NCBI GenBank assembly: GCA_035578175.1
Contig: JAQMRL010000006.1
Location: 70,119,501 to 70,183,500 of the forward strand
DNA length: 64,000 nucleotides
From: Catonia carolina
Taxonomy: Eukaryota; Arthropoda; Insecta; Hemiptera; Achilidae
Direction of reading: 5' to 3'
The translations under genes and the position numbers were made by a program. Of the stretch, positions 43,528 through 54,105 are shown piece by piece; the first letter of the stretch is position 1; every line of letters starts with the position of its first letter. The notes below the pieces were generated by a model. That model was not told where the DNA came from. It ran no database searches and worked only from the letters and a program-made list of their open reading frames with translations.

Positions 43528-43894
43528 CAATCGCTAAAAACATGTTTTTTGGGTTCAGGGGGTCTGAAAACATGTAGATCCGGTGAAAACTCGATTTCGA
43601 AAAATCGACATGAAAACAATACTTTCCTTCCTATATATTCATATAGGCAAGAGAACGTAAAAAAGAGTGACAAAGTAACAATAGGGTTAGTTATAAATGT
43701 ATATTTAAAAAGGGCCGTGTATAATAAGGTAGGGCTTTTGTTGTACAACTATTTGTGAAACAGTCGGTTGGTTACCTGTAACACCTTCTATTCTATTGTG
43801 ACTTGTTTATATTAGTTATGATCTTTCCAGAACCAATAAAAGGACTTTACTATCGAATCTCTGTGTCTTTCGAGAAGTCCCTTTGAACCATCTA
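42598..43894 (+). mobile_element. Possible solo LTR carrying a family A copy (tentative)
   Basis: With the family A copy removed, the sequence starts TGTGACGATATCAAAGAGG, a gypsy-like LTR start. It ends with a polyadenylation-like AATAAAAGGACTTTACTATC at 43835 on, and CTCTGTGTCTTTCGAG. This is LTR-like but no second LTR, primer-binding site or coding region is present, and the right border is blurred by the mariner-type insertion at 43895. Confidence 0.3.
42666..43659 (-). mobile_element. Family A element, copy 10, longest microsatellite
   Basis: Full-length minus-strand copy. The fixed microsatellite site has grown to a pure (CA)39 tract at 43447-43524, against a handful of units in sister copies. 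Ends: AAAAATCTGGTGTGAAACAC and ATATAGGCAAGAGAACGTA. Confidence 0.9.
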
Positions 43895-45197
43895 ACGGGT
43901 GATTCAAAAAGAGCGCCGGTTTTTAAACGGCTGGTAAATTTTTGTTTATCGGTTGGCAACATTGTTAGACCTCATTTCTATTTCGGAGAACATTCCGATT
44001 GACGATTCAGTTGTAGTTTCGCTTGTTCGCAGTGTAGTACTCTCGCAGTCTGTGTCTAACCATGGAGAAGTTTACTATTGCACAACGAGTGTTAATCGTC
44101 AAAACATTTTACCAGAGTGGAGAGAGTTATGCGGCTACTGTCAGGCGACTTCGCGGTACTCTAGGACGTAATGAAGCACCGAATGAATCAACAGTTCGCA
44201 GGCTCATGAAAAAGTTTTTTTAGACGGGTTCAACAGTCGACCTTAAAAGTTCTGGACGTCGTCGTTCTGGCCGAACTGAGCAGAACGTTGCGTTGGTTCG
44301 TGACAGTGTGGCTGTTAGCCCAGCAAAATCAATACGTCGCCGTTCTCAACAATTGGGTTTACGATGTTCTTCTGTACGGAGAATTCTTCGGTACGATCTC
44401 CAATTTCACCCGTATAAAATTCAGTTGACGCAACATTTGAAAGTGGCAGACCACCAGAAGAGACGACAGTTTGTTGACTGGGTATTGAGAAAACGGCAGG
44501 ATGATGACACCTTCGCAAACAAAATCATTTTCAGTGATGAGGCGCACTTCCACTTAAACGGTTTTGTTAATAAACAGAACTGCCGTATGTGGGGTTTAGA
44601 AAACCCTCGCGTGGTTAATGAAAGGGAAATGTATGCACAGCGAGTGACAGTTTGGTGTGGCTTTTGGTCGGGCGGTGTCATCGGCCCTTACTTTTTTGAA
44701 AATCAAGAAGGACAAGCCGTGACAGTAAATGGAGACCGATACCGTACGATGATTAGGGGGTTTTTGTGGCGTCATTTGGATGGAATGGACATTGACGAGT
44801 TGTGGTTTCAGCAGGATGGTGCCACCTGTCACGCTGCACGAGAAGCAATGTTGTTGCTCCGTGAACGGTTCCAGGATCGCATCATTTCTCGTAATTCCGA
44901 CCATCAATGGCCACCAAGGTTGTGTGACTTGACGCCTTGTGACTTTCATCTTTGGGGTCATCTGAAGTCATTGGTGTATGTCAATAAACCCCGAAACTTG
45001 TCGTGCAGTAATATCCAATTTCATGGACAGAGTTGATGCGTGCCAGCGCAGTAGAGGAGGACACATGCATGACATCATTTTTCATACATGAAATCGGAAG
45101 GTAAGATGAACTTGTTGATGTATTTATTTTCAGTTTTTCAATGAAATAAATCTCTTAATTTTATATATCAAAACCGGCGCTCTTTTTGAATCACCCT
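43895..45197 (+). mobile_element. mariner/Tc1-type transposon, nearly intact
   Basis: Flanked by TA (43893-43894 and 45198-45199). Terminal inverted repeats GGGTGATTCAAAAAGAGCGC on the left and GCGCTCTTTTTGAATCACCC on the right are perfect over their outer 20 bp. The length of ~1.3 kb fits an autonomous element, and it encloses one transposase gene with few defects. Its tips resemble those of the MITE at 14368. Confidence 0.9.
44062..45089 (+). pseudogene. Transposase with N-terminal DUF4817-like HTH and DDE/D domain
   Basis: The ATG at 44062 starts MEKFTIAQRVLIVKTFYQSG, a helix-turn-helix of the DUF4817 type, followed by ESTVRRLMKKF. A TAG at 44221-44223 replaces a codon in the K-F-x-x-T-G-S block, probably from CAG. 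The frame then stays open to 45036. The second HTH part is SIRRRSQQLGLRCSSVRRIL. The catalytic sites are IIFSDEAHFHLNGFVNKQNC (first Asp) and LWFQQDGATCHAAREAM (second Asp), followed by PPRLCDLTPCDFHLWGHLKS (third acidic site), a mariner-like arrangement. After VYVNKPRNL a deletion or frameshift occurs near 45003; the proper end (NFMDRVDACQRSRGGHMHDI) reads in another frame to about 45089. Two lesions in all, so recently inactivated. Confidence 0.88.
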
Positions 45198-45229
45198 ATA
45201 TATAAATAGAGCCCTGAGTGCGGTCGGAG

Positions 45230-45992
45230 AGAGTTAGTATTCGTTTGATTTTTTACGAGTGTTTATTGAGTGTGCTATCGGTGCGATTGAAATTGACTCA
45301 GATTTTTTGGAAACGATAATAACATGTGATGAAACGTGGTTTTTTACATATGATCCGGAAACGAAACGCTAATCTATGCACTGAATGAGCCGAACTTTTC
45401 GGAGCTCGAAAAAAGCTCGAATGAGCAAGTCAAAATTTAAAGTAATGATGATTGTTTTTTTGCGATATCCTCGGAATTGTCTATTGTCTACTTTCACCGG
45501 GTTCCTGAAGGTCAAAAAATTAATCAATATTACTACCTTGAGGTACTTTCTAAACTACGTCAAAGAGTAAGGAAAAAACGCCCCGAAATGTGGAAGAACA
45601 AATCATGGGTTCTCCACCAAGAATATGCGCCAGCGTATTACGCGTTATCTGTCAAGAGGTTCCAAGCCAAGTACAGCATCTCAATGTTAGAACATCCATC
45701 TTATTTATCAGATCTTGCACCATGTGACTTCTACCTGTTCCCTAAGGTGAAATCTGCATTAATAGGCACAAGATTTGAGTTTGTGGAAGCTGTAAAAGAG
45801 AAAGCGGCACGTGTCCTGAAGGAGCTGTCAGAAGATGACTTCCAGCACTGTTTCCAACTATGGAAAATTCGCATGTAGCGTTGTACGGATAGAGAAGGAG
45901 TGTATATTGAAGGTGACAATAAGTGATTATGTATAAAATAAAAATACAATTTTTTACAATGGCAGTCTCGTTATTTAATAGCCACACCTCGT
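45230..45992 (+). pseudogene. mariner element and transposase remnant (DD34D type, decayed)
   Basis: The frame near 45290 reads FLETIITCDETWFFTYDPET (first catalytic Asp) with a stop soon after. It then gives SKSKFKVMMIVFL, a frameshift, PEGQKINQYYYLEVLSKLR, KSWVLHQEYAPAYYALSV, HPSYLSDLAPCDFYLFPKVK and KELSEDDFQHCFQLWKIRM to 45878. In the second catalytic block HQDNAPAH has become HQEYAPAY, so the essential Asp is lost. The right end GCCACACCTCGTG at about 45980-45992 matches a typical mariner tip. The left tip is not identifiable. It is a different mariner lineage from the neighbour upstream and from the one at 29276. Confidence 0.82.
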
Positions 45993-46673
45993 GTACAGTA
46001 TCGAAATCCGTTGGAAGATAAATCAAATTATGTACTGCTTAAAGCGCTAAGACCAGTGGGAAAGTTAGTTAATGTTAAGGACCATACATAAACTTTTTGT
46101 AGTAGCCTAAGTTGATTATTGTGTTGGCTGGTGGTGGCATAACTTGAAAGTTTACGGTATAATATAAGTCAACTTAATACATGATGATGATGAAGAAACG
46201 ATGTTTTCGTCTCGCTTGCTTGTTTGAAAATGTATGCAAAATATTTCTTGTTACTATTCAAAACCAGAAATCCTTTCTCCCTCCTCCCCTTCCAACCATC
46301 TTTCATCCTTTCTTCTGCTTTTTACTTTTGCTTACTTACTATTTCAGAAGGTACTTAAGCACATAACTTTACTTTCCTCAATGAATTTATAATTTATTAT
46401 CTTTTCCCATCTACTTATTATTTTCGCTGTAGAAATTCATTCTGAAATCCGTTCACACCTGTACCAAACAACCGTTGACAAATATATTTAAAATCTTCAA
46501 GAACTTTACACCCGGGTTTTTTAATGGAAAAAGTTTTAATTCGCCATTTTTATTTTCATTCCGTTTTTATATTTTGTTTGTTATGTGTTTGTATACATTA
46601 TTGTTATGTACTGTACTGCCATTGCACTCAACGGGAGAGGATTTGTTGAGAGGCTTCTGAAGGGTTCATTTTT
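45993..46673. other. Unassigned spacer
   Basis: AT-rich with a CCCTCCTCCCCTTCC patch at 46275. No gene or repeat recognised. Confidence 0.5.
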
Positions 46674-48025
46674 TACTTTCTCTTGCCCTGTATGAACTAC
46701 ACGGCAGGAAAGTATAGTTTTTATTACCGATTTTTTGAAATCAAGTATGCCTTGTATGAACTATACGGCGGGAAAGTATAGTTTTTAATATCAATTTTTT
46801 TTTTGAAATCGAGTATGCTCTGTATGAACTACATATACGGCGGGAAAGTATAGTTTTTAATGTCGATTTTTTGAAATCGAGTATGCCTTGTATCAACTAT
46901 ACGGCGGGAAAGTATAGTTTTTAATATCGATTTTTTTGAAATCGAGTATGCCTTGTATCAACTATACGGCGGGAAAGTATAGTTTTTTATATCGATTTTT
47001 TGAAATCGAGTATGCCTTGTATAAACTATACGGCGGGAAAGTAATGTTTTTAATATCGATTTTTGAAATCGAGTATGCCCTGTAAGAACTATACGCCGGG
47101 AAAGTATAGTTTTTAATATCGATTTTTTGAAATCGAGTATGCTCTGTATGAACTCTACGGCGGTAAAGTATAGTTTTTAATATCGATTTTTTTGAAATCG
47201 AGTATGCCCTGTATGAACTATACGGCGGGAAAGTATAGTTTTTATTATAGATTTTTTGAAATCGAGTTTTCATTGGAAGTACACGTTTCGTACCCCTTTA
47301 AACCCAAAAATCAGACTAGTGTATGCGTGTGTGTGTGTGTTTGTGTTCGCGCGCGCGTATATAAGAGAACAAAATATCTCAAGAACGGCACATTGTATGA
47401 ACTTGAAACCTGGAACTTATGTTATGCACTATTAGGGGACCCGGCACGAATATTTTCATCGAAATCGGTCAACCGGCAGTAGTAGTTTATTCGTGCAAAT
47501 TTGGATACTTTTAAAAATTTCTCAAAAATGGCTTTGCAATTTAAAAAAAAATTGCTTCGATTACTACATTTTTGATGCTCTACAAGATAGGATAAGTTGA
47601 GTTTCTGCTTAAATTTGTGGCAACACTGTGCCTTAGCTGTGTCCTTTATATGCAGTTAAGAGCACAAAGGTTATTAATAAGTTTAAAAATTTATTACGAT
47701 AACTTAACCATTTATTCTACAGTTCTTAGTTTAGTCTTAATATGTAGTTTTTTTCATTGAAATCGGGAAAAAATGGGGTAATTTAACATTGCTGCTTTGT
47801 TATGGGAAAATTAAGTAACCTGCAACTTTTATTCCAATAATGTTTTAATTGAACGTCAACTAGTGATTTTTCGTACTTTTAAGAGAGGTTTATTTTAATG
47901 TAGCATCATTCACATATGATTAAAATTAGGTCATGCTTTTAATTTTACATTATTTACTCATGATTAAACATAGATTATATTCTTCATTATTTTCGCTGGC
48001 AAGACAAAGTCCGTGCCAGATTTTT
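46674..48025 (+). mobile_element. Family A element, divergent copy with expanded 5' end
   Basis: Starts TACTTTCTCTTGCCCTGTAT and carries nine tandem copies of its 5' tip before continuing normally from about 47269 (TTTTCATTGGAAGTACACG). It then has a GT/GC tract at 47325-47355, ATCGGTCAACCGGCAGTAGT, CTCTACAAGATAGG and the 3' CTGGCAAGACAAAGTCC with CAGATTTTT. The 3' stem-loop is largely lost. It represents an older subfamily. Confidence 0.82.
46687..47268 (+). repeat. Tandem array, nine units of 63-68 bp
   Basis: Each unit contains a (C/T)TGTATGAACTATACGGCGG hairpin, GAAAGTATAGTTTTTA and TCGATTTTTTGAAATCGAGT. Unit starts are near 46687, 46749, 46817, 46883, 46950, 47013, 47076, 47140 and 47206. 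The 103-codon antisense frame at 46962-47273 is a by-product of the unit length being close to a multiple of three. Confidence 0.9.
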
Positions 48026-48459
48026 AATCTTGTGATCATAATTTGGTGTATTCTCAAACAAAAATTTATTTGACTTCAGATGGATCGGAAGATGGAACGA
48101 CAGATACATTTTTCGATAAAAAATCGTGGAGTTTTATCGATTAAAAAAAAATTCGGAAAAAAAATAGACAGGAAATTATATCTGTGGCTTAGAGATGAAG
48201 GATGTTAACTCCATTTTTGACGAAATTGACTTACCACTATCTTAAAAATCACCAAGAAATGCTCTATTTAATGGTATATACTTTAGTAATCCCTGTCTGT
48301 CTAACTTGTACGTGCACTTTTGGTGTTTGTAATGACCGTCCTAACTTCAAATATTTTTAGATGTAAATAATTTTAACTCCATAATTATGATACTGTTTGC
48401 CTCTAAAGAGAATTAACACAATACCTATTATTATTATTTCACACTTAACTTTGTTTTAA
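48026..48459. other. Unassigned spacer
   Basis: AT-rich, nothing recognised. Confidence 0.45.
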
Positions 48460-48905
48460 CATCATCATCATCATCATCATCCCTTTACGGATTAGGCCAA
48501 TCGCCTGTTCCAACATCACACCATCTCTTTCTTGGACGCCCCAAACATCTCCTTCCTCGAGGGCGATACTTCAGCGCCTGAAGACTAGCTTTATCAGGTG
48601 ACATCCTAAGTACATGTTCCTGCCACCTATTTCTGTACCTCCACATTTTATCAATGGTTGTTTCGTCTCTCTTCAGTTCTTCTCGAATCACGCTACTTCT
48701 AATGTGTTCTCTCCGGCTACAACCCTTCACAGATCTCAAAAATCTCATTTCAGCTGCCTCCAATCGACTTAAATCTCTCTTCTTTGGTGCCCAGGTCTCA
48801 CTTCCATACAGTAAAATCGGCACCGCCATTACATCGTAGAGCCTCAACTGTGTATCTTTCCTGGTTCGATTCTTAAAAGTCCTATTGATATAACCACAAT
48901 TAATA
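48460..48905 (-). pseudogene. Non-LTR retrotransposon ORF2 C-terminus with (GAT)n tail
   Basis: An open minus-strand frame reads NRTRKDTQLRLYDVMAVPIL, LYGSETWAPKKRDLSRLEAA, EMRFLRSVKGCSRREHIRSS, WRYRNRWQEHVLRMSPDKA and RPRGRRCLGRPRKRWCDV. The L-Y-G-S-E-x-W, E-A-A-E-M-R-F-L-R-S-V and G-R-R-x-x-G-R-P-R-K-R-W series marks a common insect LINE tail that differs from the other LINE groups in this window. The stop at 48485 is followed, on the minus strand, by (ATG)n at 48460-48481, a simple tail typical of such elements. Upstream RT is missing. The frame's apparent N-terminus to 49015 comes from an adjoining SINE-like sequence. Confidence 0.85.
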
Positions 48906-48917
48906 AAATATTTTAAA

Positions 48918-49000
48918 TCTGTGACCGGCTTAGTGGCGTTAGTGATCATCATGCTGGATTTCAAAGCACAAGGTCCCGAGTTTGATTCCTTTTGTGGAAC
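48918..49000 (+). mobile_element. tRNA-like SINE head (fragment)
   Basis: GACCGGCTTAGTGGCGTTAG (A-box-like) and, about 40 bp on, GGTCCCGAGTTTGATTCC (B-box-like) at 48983-49000 (approximate). Spacing resembles a tRNA. There is no acceptor-stem pairing, so it is not a functional tRNA gene. Confidence 0.5.
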
Positions 49001-49059
49001 TTGTAACACGATCAAAGCGGCAATTCCATATTCTGCAATAGTTGCTAACGACCAAGATG

Positions 49060-50717
49060 TTAAGAGATGCTTGCATTTTGTATCCCGCCAATGTTAAATT
49101 TGCTATTTTAGGTACATTTTTCACAAGATTGGTAAAAGATAGCGAAATGAAATTTTACACGCTTATAGTTGTCAAGTTTGTTAAGCTATTGACATTTTTG
49201 CAATTTAATCGAATGAACCATAATGTTAAAATCAAAACAACAAAAAATCTGGTGTGAAACACTCACACAACTTTCTCTTGCCAATGCAAATAATTAACAA
49301 TAAACCTAACATTAGTATTAAAACATTAGAAATGAACAAAAACTAACCTCAAAAACATAACCTTATTTTAATCATGAGTGAATGACGCAAAATGACAATC
49401 GAACTCAGTTTGGCTTAAAAATACGGAAAATCACGCTTTCACGCTAAACTAGGCTCTGTAGAGAAAAATGCTTTAAACAAAAGTTGTAGATCTTTTAATT
49501 TTCTATAAATTTAATTATATACATTTTTGTCGTAAAATGCATACTAAGGCCGAAATGTTTAAAAAATCGATTTTTGTCACGTTTTCGTGAGAAAAAAAAC
49601 AGAAAATCGCAAATTACCGCTAAACTAAGCGTTATACAAAAAAATGTTTGAAACAGAAGTTGTAGGTTTTTAAATTCTCTACAACTTTTATTATATAAGT
49701 TTTTGCGTTAAAATTTATATTAAAGCCGTAATCTTAAAAAAACAACGTTTTTACGTGAAAACAGCCTCACCGAGAATTTCAGCAAACATGGCGCCTACCC
49801 TATCTTGTAGAGAATAAAAAAATTGAGTAAAATAGGCGATTTTAAAAAAAATCGTAGGACCAGTTTTTGAGAAAATCGCAAAAAACTGAAAAATTATACG
49901 AATAAACTACTACTTCCGGTTGACCGATTTTGATGAAAATGTTCGTGTCGCGTCCGGTAGTGGTATGTAACTTAAGTTTCAAGTTTCAAGTTCGTACGAT
50001 GTTCCGTTCTTGAGATATTCTGTTCACACACAGACACACACACACACACACAGATTAATCGCTAAAAACATGTTTTTTGGGTTCAGGGGGTCTGAAAACG
50101 TATAGATCCGGTGAAAACTCGATTTCGAAAAATCGACATGAAAACAATACTTTCCTTCCTATATATTCATATAGGCAAGAGAAAGTAATAACGTAAAAAT
50201 ATTTCTACGTTTCTTGGATATAACTAATTTTTAGAGCATCTGAGGAAGTTATAAAAATGTCAGTGTATGTGCACGTAAAAGTTGAATAACTGGTCAAAGT
50301 TTTAGCCACGTAGGTTTAATGTTTCCGATGTAAAATGTACCTAATATTAAAAATTAAAACTTACGGGAACAGGGAAAAAACAAAATGTACACAAATAAGT
50401 AAATTTCCTATCAACAGTTGGTCAGAAAGCTGAAACACCAGCTGAGAATATTAAAAACAGTAATGCTGATAATTTAAAAAAACTAAAATTCCCTTTGCTC
50501 TAAAACGATCAGTATAAAATTATAAAAAATATTCATTCTTGGTGACATGATCATTTTCTGGGTAAACCTGCTAAAAAGTTTATTTTTTCATTAAAATAAT
50601 AATTTTTTTGATGTAATTTAATGTTCTTGTGGTTGATTTAGGTCTGAACTATTGAAAAACATAAAAAACCTGAAAATCGAAATTTTCAGATTAAACCATC
50701 ATACAGTTTTACCTTAA
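49060..50717 (+). mobile_element. Family G MITE, TTAA-flanked, copy 2, split by family A
   Basis: TTAA at 49060-49063 and 50714-50717. The first part (to 49242) begins with TTTTGTATCCCGCCAATGTT. The second (50188-50717) ends ACCATCATACAGTTTTACC. The intervening 945 bp are the family A copy. The join reads through in the uninterrupted copies at 30685 and 56838. Confidence 0.83.
49243..50187 (-). mobile_element. Family A element, copy 11 (inside G)
   Basis: Complete minus-strand copy between AAAAATCTGGTGTGAAACAC and ATATAGGCAAGAGAAAGTA. CA tract about 50025-50053. Very similar to the copies at 34601 and 62371. No direct repeat flanks it inside the G element. Confidence 0.9.
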
Positions 50718-52372
50718 TGCGATTTATATCAAAATTTGTTGTTCAGAAGCAGTATTGGACATAAATTTCGTGTTTCAATACTTAAGAAATTTTATTACAA
50801 TAATAAAAGGAATATATTGTAACAAAATCGAAGAAAAGACGGGATCGTTCGCGAATGTTCCAGAATTCCATTCATAAAAATAGTTAAGGAATAATAAAAA
50901 TATCAACACACAATAGCAGCAATAAATTACAGTTTTAACAATAAAGGGTACGCCTATTATAAAAGGGTATTGTGTACTGCTATTTTTATGAAGTTGTTTA
51001 TGAGGTTGTTTACGTTTTCTATTTACAATAGTTGACTTGTTTAAAATGGATTTTTCTAGCATTCATTAATAAAGAGTTATTTTTGTACTTTATGATTTCT
51101 CTACTTTGTTCTGGAACGATCATTGTGAATGATTATAAAAGGAGACCCCCGAACGCGGTCGAGGAGTATCCGTTTGATCTTCGACAAGCGATTATCGGGT
51201 TGTTATTTAGCAGGTTAACTATTCCGAGAATTGTGCTGGTCGACGACTGTTATACTGCCTTTGTTGTGAGTATATTGTGTAAAGTCTTTTTGTGAGTGTA
51301 TTGTAAAGTTAATGTTTAAATTTTGTGAATTCAGTTTCGGTGTTTTGTATGTTTGTGTAATCTATAAAAGTGATTGTAAGTTATTTATTGTTTATTATCT
51401 ATTTTAAGTGAATTATTAAATCATTTATTGTATTACTTAATTATAATTAGTTTAATTATTTATTTCGTAATCTTTTAGTGTAATAAATATTTGTAATTGT
51501 AAACTTTAGTGTATTAATTATTTAATAACCTAGATCCCGAAACGGACCTTAGCAATAAGTGTCACAATATTTTATGGTTTCGGCTCTCCTGAAAAATCAA
51601 AAAATGGAGTTAACACTCTTTACTTCTTGCATACAGATATAATTATTCAATTCGATTGAAACTCTGATTCGAAGCGGAAAACTTTTTCACCGCTCATTAG
51701 CTGTGAAAAAGATTTTTCCAACACCGTTACCAGGTTATATGCTTTGTCATCTAAATAATTTTCATGTGCCTTTTTATGTACATTTTATATTTTATTAATT
51801 ATTTTTTTATTATACATTATCCGACTCATTAAAATGAAACGATTTGCTATTGGTAAAGAAGATATTTTAATAATATTCTTCTTTTTAATAGAAACCCCTT
51901 GATCAAAGGATTTATTCACCCATAATCCGGGTTTCAGTGCGATAACTCTACTTCCATTTTAATCGTTTATTTAATTATTTTATTTTCAATAGAAAAAGTA
52001 TTTCGCTTTAATCTATAAATATTACTCGATCAATTTCTAAGAATATACTACATCGGTTAATCTTTACATATTTTTTTATATAAAGTATTTATACCTTTTT
52101 GAAATATTATTTCATGTTAAATTTAATACTCTCTCTAAGACTTTCAGATTATTTTTTTATAAATTTTGCTTACGGTGTTGCAAATTTTTATAGTTACCGT
52201 TCTTTTTTGAATTAATATCTTTATAAATTTTCTTTAAAGATTATCTATTCTTATAAATCTATCTTCTTTTTTATAAATAATAAATTGTTTTACAATTCAA
52301 CTGTATTCGTTTTCTTTGATGTATTTTAAATCGTTATTGTAGGGTAAGATATGGTGTTTTAAGTGCTATATA
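50718..52372. other. Unassigned stretch with possible LTR-like promoter
   Basis: Around 51134 the sequence TTATAAAAGGAGACCCCCGAACGCGG looks like a TATA box with a GC-richer start region. AATAAATATTTG at 51482 and CCTAGATCCCGAAACGGACC at 51530 follow, an order compatible with a solo LTR (U3-R-U5). No partner LTR or coding region is seen. The rest is AT-rich with no recognised feature. Confidence 0.35.
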
Positions 52373-53286
52373 AAAAAGTCTGGTGTGAAACACTCACACA
52401 ACTTTCTCTTGCCAATGCAAATAATAAACAATATAATTTAACATTAGAAATAAACCAAAAAACTAACCTCAATAAACATAATCTAATTTTAATCATCAGA
52501 GAACGACGCAAAATGAAATTCAACCTTAGTTTGGCTTAAAAATACGAAAAATCACTATTTCACGCTAAACTAGGCTCTGTAGAGAAAAATGCTTCAAATA
52601 AAAGTTGTAGATCTTTTAATTTCCTATAAATTTTATTACAAAACACTTTTGTCGTAAAATGAATACTAAGGCCGAAATCTTAAAAAAAAAATTTTCACTC
52701 GTTTTCGTGAGAAAAAAACAGAAAATCGCTAATTACTGCTTAACTAAGCGTTATACAAAAAAATGTTTGAAATAAAAGTTATAGTATTTTAAATTTTCTA
52801 CAACTTTTATTAAATATATTTTTGCGCTAAAATGCATATTAAAGCCGCAATCTTAAAAAACAAATGTTTTACGTGAAAACAGCCTCACCAAGAATTTCAG
52901 CAAACATGGCGCCTACCCTATCGTGTAGAGTATAAACAATTAAGTAAATAAGGCGATTTAAAGAAAAATCGTAGGACCAGTTTTTGAGAAAATCGCAAAA
53001 AAGTGAAAAATTACACGAATAAACTGCTACTTCCGGTTGACCGATTTTGATGAAAATGTTCGTGTCGGGTCCGGTAGTGGTATGTAACTTAAGTTTCATG
53101 TTTCATATTCGTACAATGTTCCGTTCTTGAGATATTCTGTTCACACACACACAGACCAATCGCTAAAAACATGTTTTTTGGGTTCAGGGGGTCTGAAAAC
53201 GTGTATCCAGTGAAAACTCGATTTCAAAAAATCGACATGAAAACAATACTTTCCTTTCTATATATTTTTATAGGCAAGAGAAAGTA
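52373..53286 (-). mobile_element. Family A element, copy 12
   Basis: Full-length minus-strand copy. The microsatellite is short (about 53142-53151). The 5' tip is slightly changed (TATAGGCAAGAGAAAGTA with TATATATTTTTATAGG hairpin). It abuts an older partial copy in opposite orientation. Confidence 0.88.
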
Positions 53287-53710
53287 AAAACCGGCCTTAA
53301 TATCAATTTTAAGGCAAAAGTGTTTATAATTATAAAAATAGGAAGTTAAAAAAAAGCTTCAATTTTTATTTTAAACATTTCATCGACAATGTTTAGTTAA
53401 GCGTCAATTAGTGATTTTCTGTATTTTGGTCATTAAAATCGGTAAAAAAGAATTTATTTTTATTCCGGCCTTAGTGAATATTATACGACAAAATTGTAAT
53501 AATCAAAGTATAGAATAAAAAGTCTACAACTTTTTATTTCTAGTTTTTTTTCTACAGAGATTTATTTCAATGTCGCCTCATTCTATCATGATCAGAATCA
53601 GGTTACGTTTTTCATTTTATATTGTTTACTCATGATTAAACTTAAGTTATTATTTTAAATTATTTACATTGGCAAGAGAATGTCGTATGAGTGTTTCACA
53701 CCAAATTTTT
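53287..53710 (+). mobile_element. Family A element, old 5'-truncated copy
   Basis: Contains both duplicated blocks (CGGCCTTAATATCAATTTT and CCGGCCTTAGTGAATATTAT), then the 3' tip CATTGGCAAGAGAATGTCGT, the stem-loop and CAAATTTTTT. It is more divergent than the full-length copies and resembles the old copies at 30585 and 46674. Confidence 0.75.
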
Positions 53711-53944
53711 TCTGTTCTGCTCTGAAATTTACGTTAAGGCTGAAATTTCAAACTTATGATTTTTGAAAAAGAATAGAGCTTTTAAATTTTACGCACAAAA
53801 TATCCTATTTTTTTCTCTGTCTTGTTTGTTTTCTTTTTTTATGTAATGTACTGTGTGTAATAATTTGTTAAATATTTAGTTAGAAATAAATTGAATTTAG
53901 ATGTTTTCAAAATTTTGTCCTAAAATTTAAATTTTTTTTTTTTT

Positions 53945-54105
53945 AGTTTTCTTTTGAACCGCTCGGTTATTAGTAACTACGGTGGGTTATGTGACTTTAG
54001 GTTTTAACTTGAGAAAATTTCTAGATCCTAACCGGGAATCGAACCCGGGATCTCCGGGTTCATTGTAGGCTAACGCGCTACCTGTACGCTTTGGACGCGG
54101 TTTTT
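53945..54105 (-). mobile_element. tRNA-derived SINE-like head, family E type
   Basis: The minus strand reads CGTACAGGTAGCGCGTTAGC (A box region), then GATCCCGGGTTCGATTCCCG (B box with paired T-stem). The anticodon-arm region does not fold cleanly and the body (53945-54025) is unrelated to tRNA. Could be an old tRNA pseudogene instead. Confidence 0.6.

Noticed and set aside
43446..43748. Open frames ending in long CVCVCV or HTHTHT runs (also near 6830, 15911, 21756, 61176, 61259)
   Set aside because: They are translations of the family A microsatellite and its flanks. The same 'CRFFEIEFSPDLHVFRPPEPKK' type of phrase (shown here in part) recurs because the DNA repeat recurs, with no conserved start or stop.
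44596..44961. 121-codon minus-strand frame
   Set aside because: Antisense to the transposase, which has all the catalytic motifs on the plus strand.
46687..47268. CRISPR-like regular repeats
   Set aside because: Units are contiguous with no unique spacers and the sequence is the 5' end of a eukaryotic mobile element.
46962..47273. 103-codon minus-strand frame with a repeated YSISK-type motif
   Set aside because: By-product of the tandem array whose unit is near a multiple of three; no independent evidence of coding.
53995..54105. tRNA gene on the minus strand
   Set aside because: Good T-arm and B box, but the anticodon arm and acceptor stem do not pair convincingly and related heads occur with SINE bodies at 3525 and 41204.
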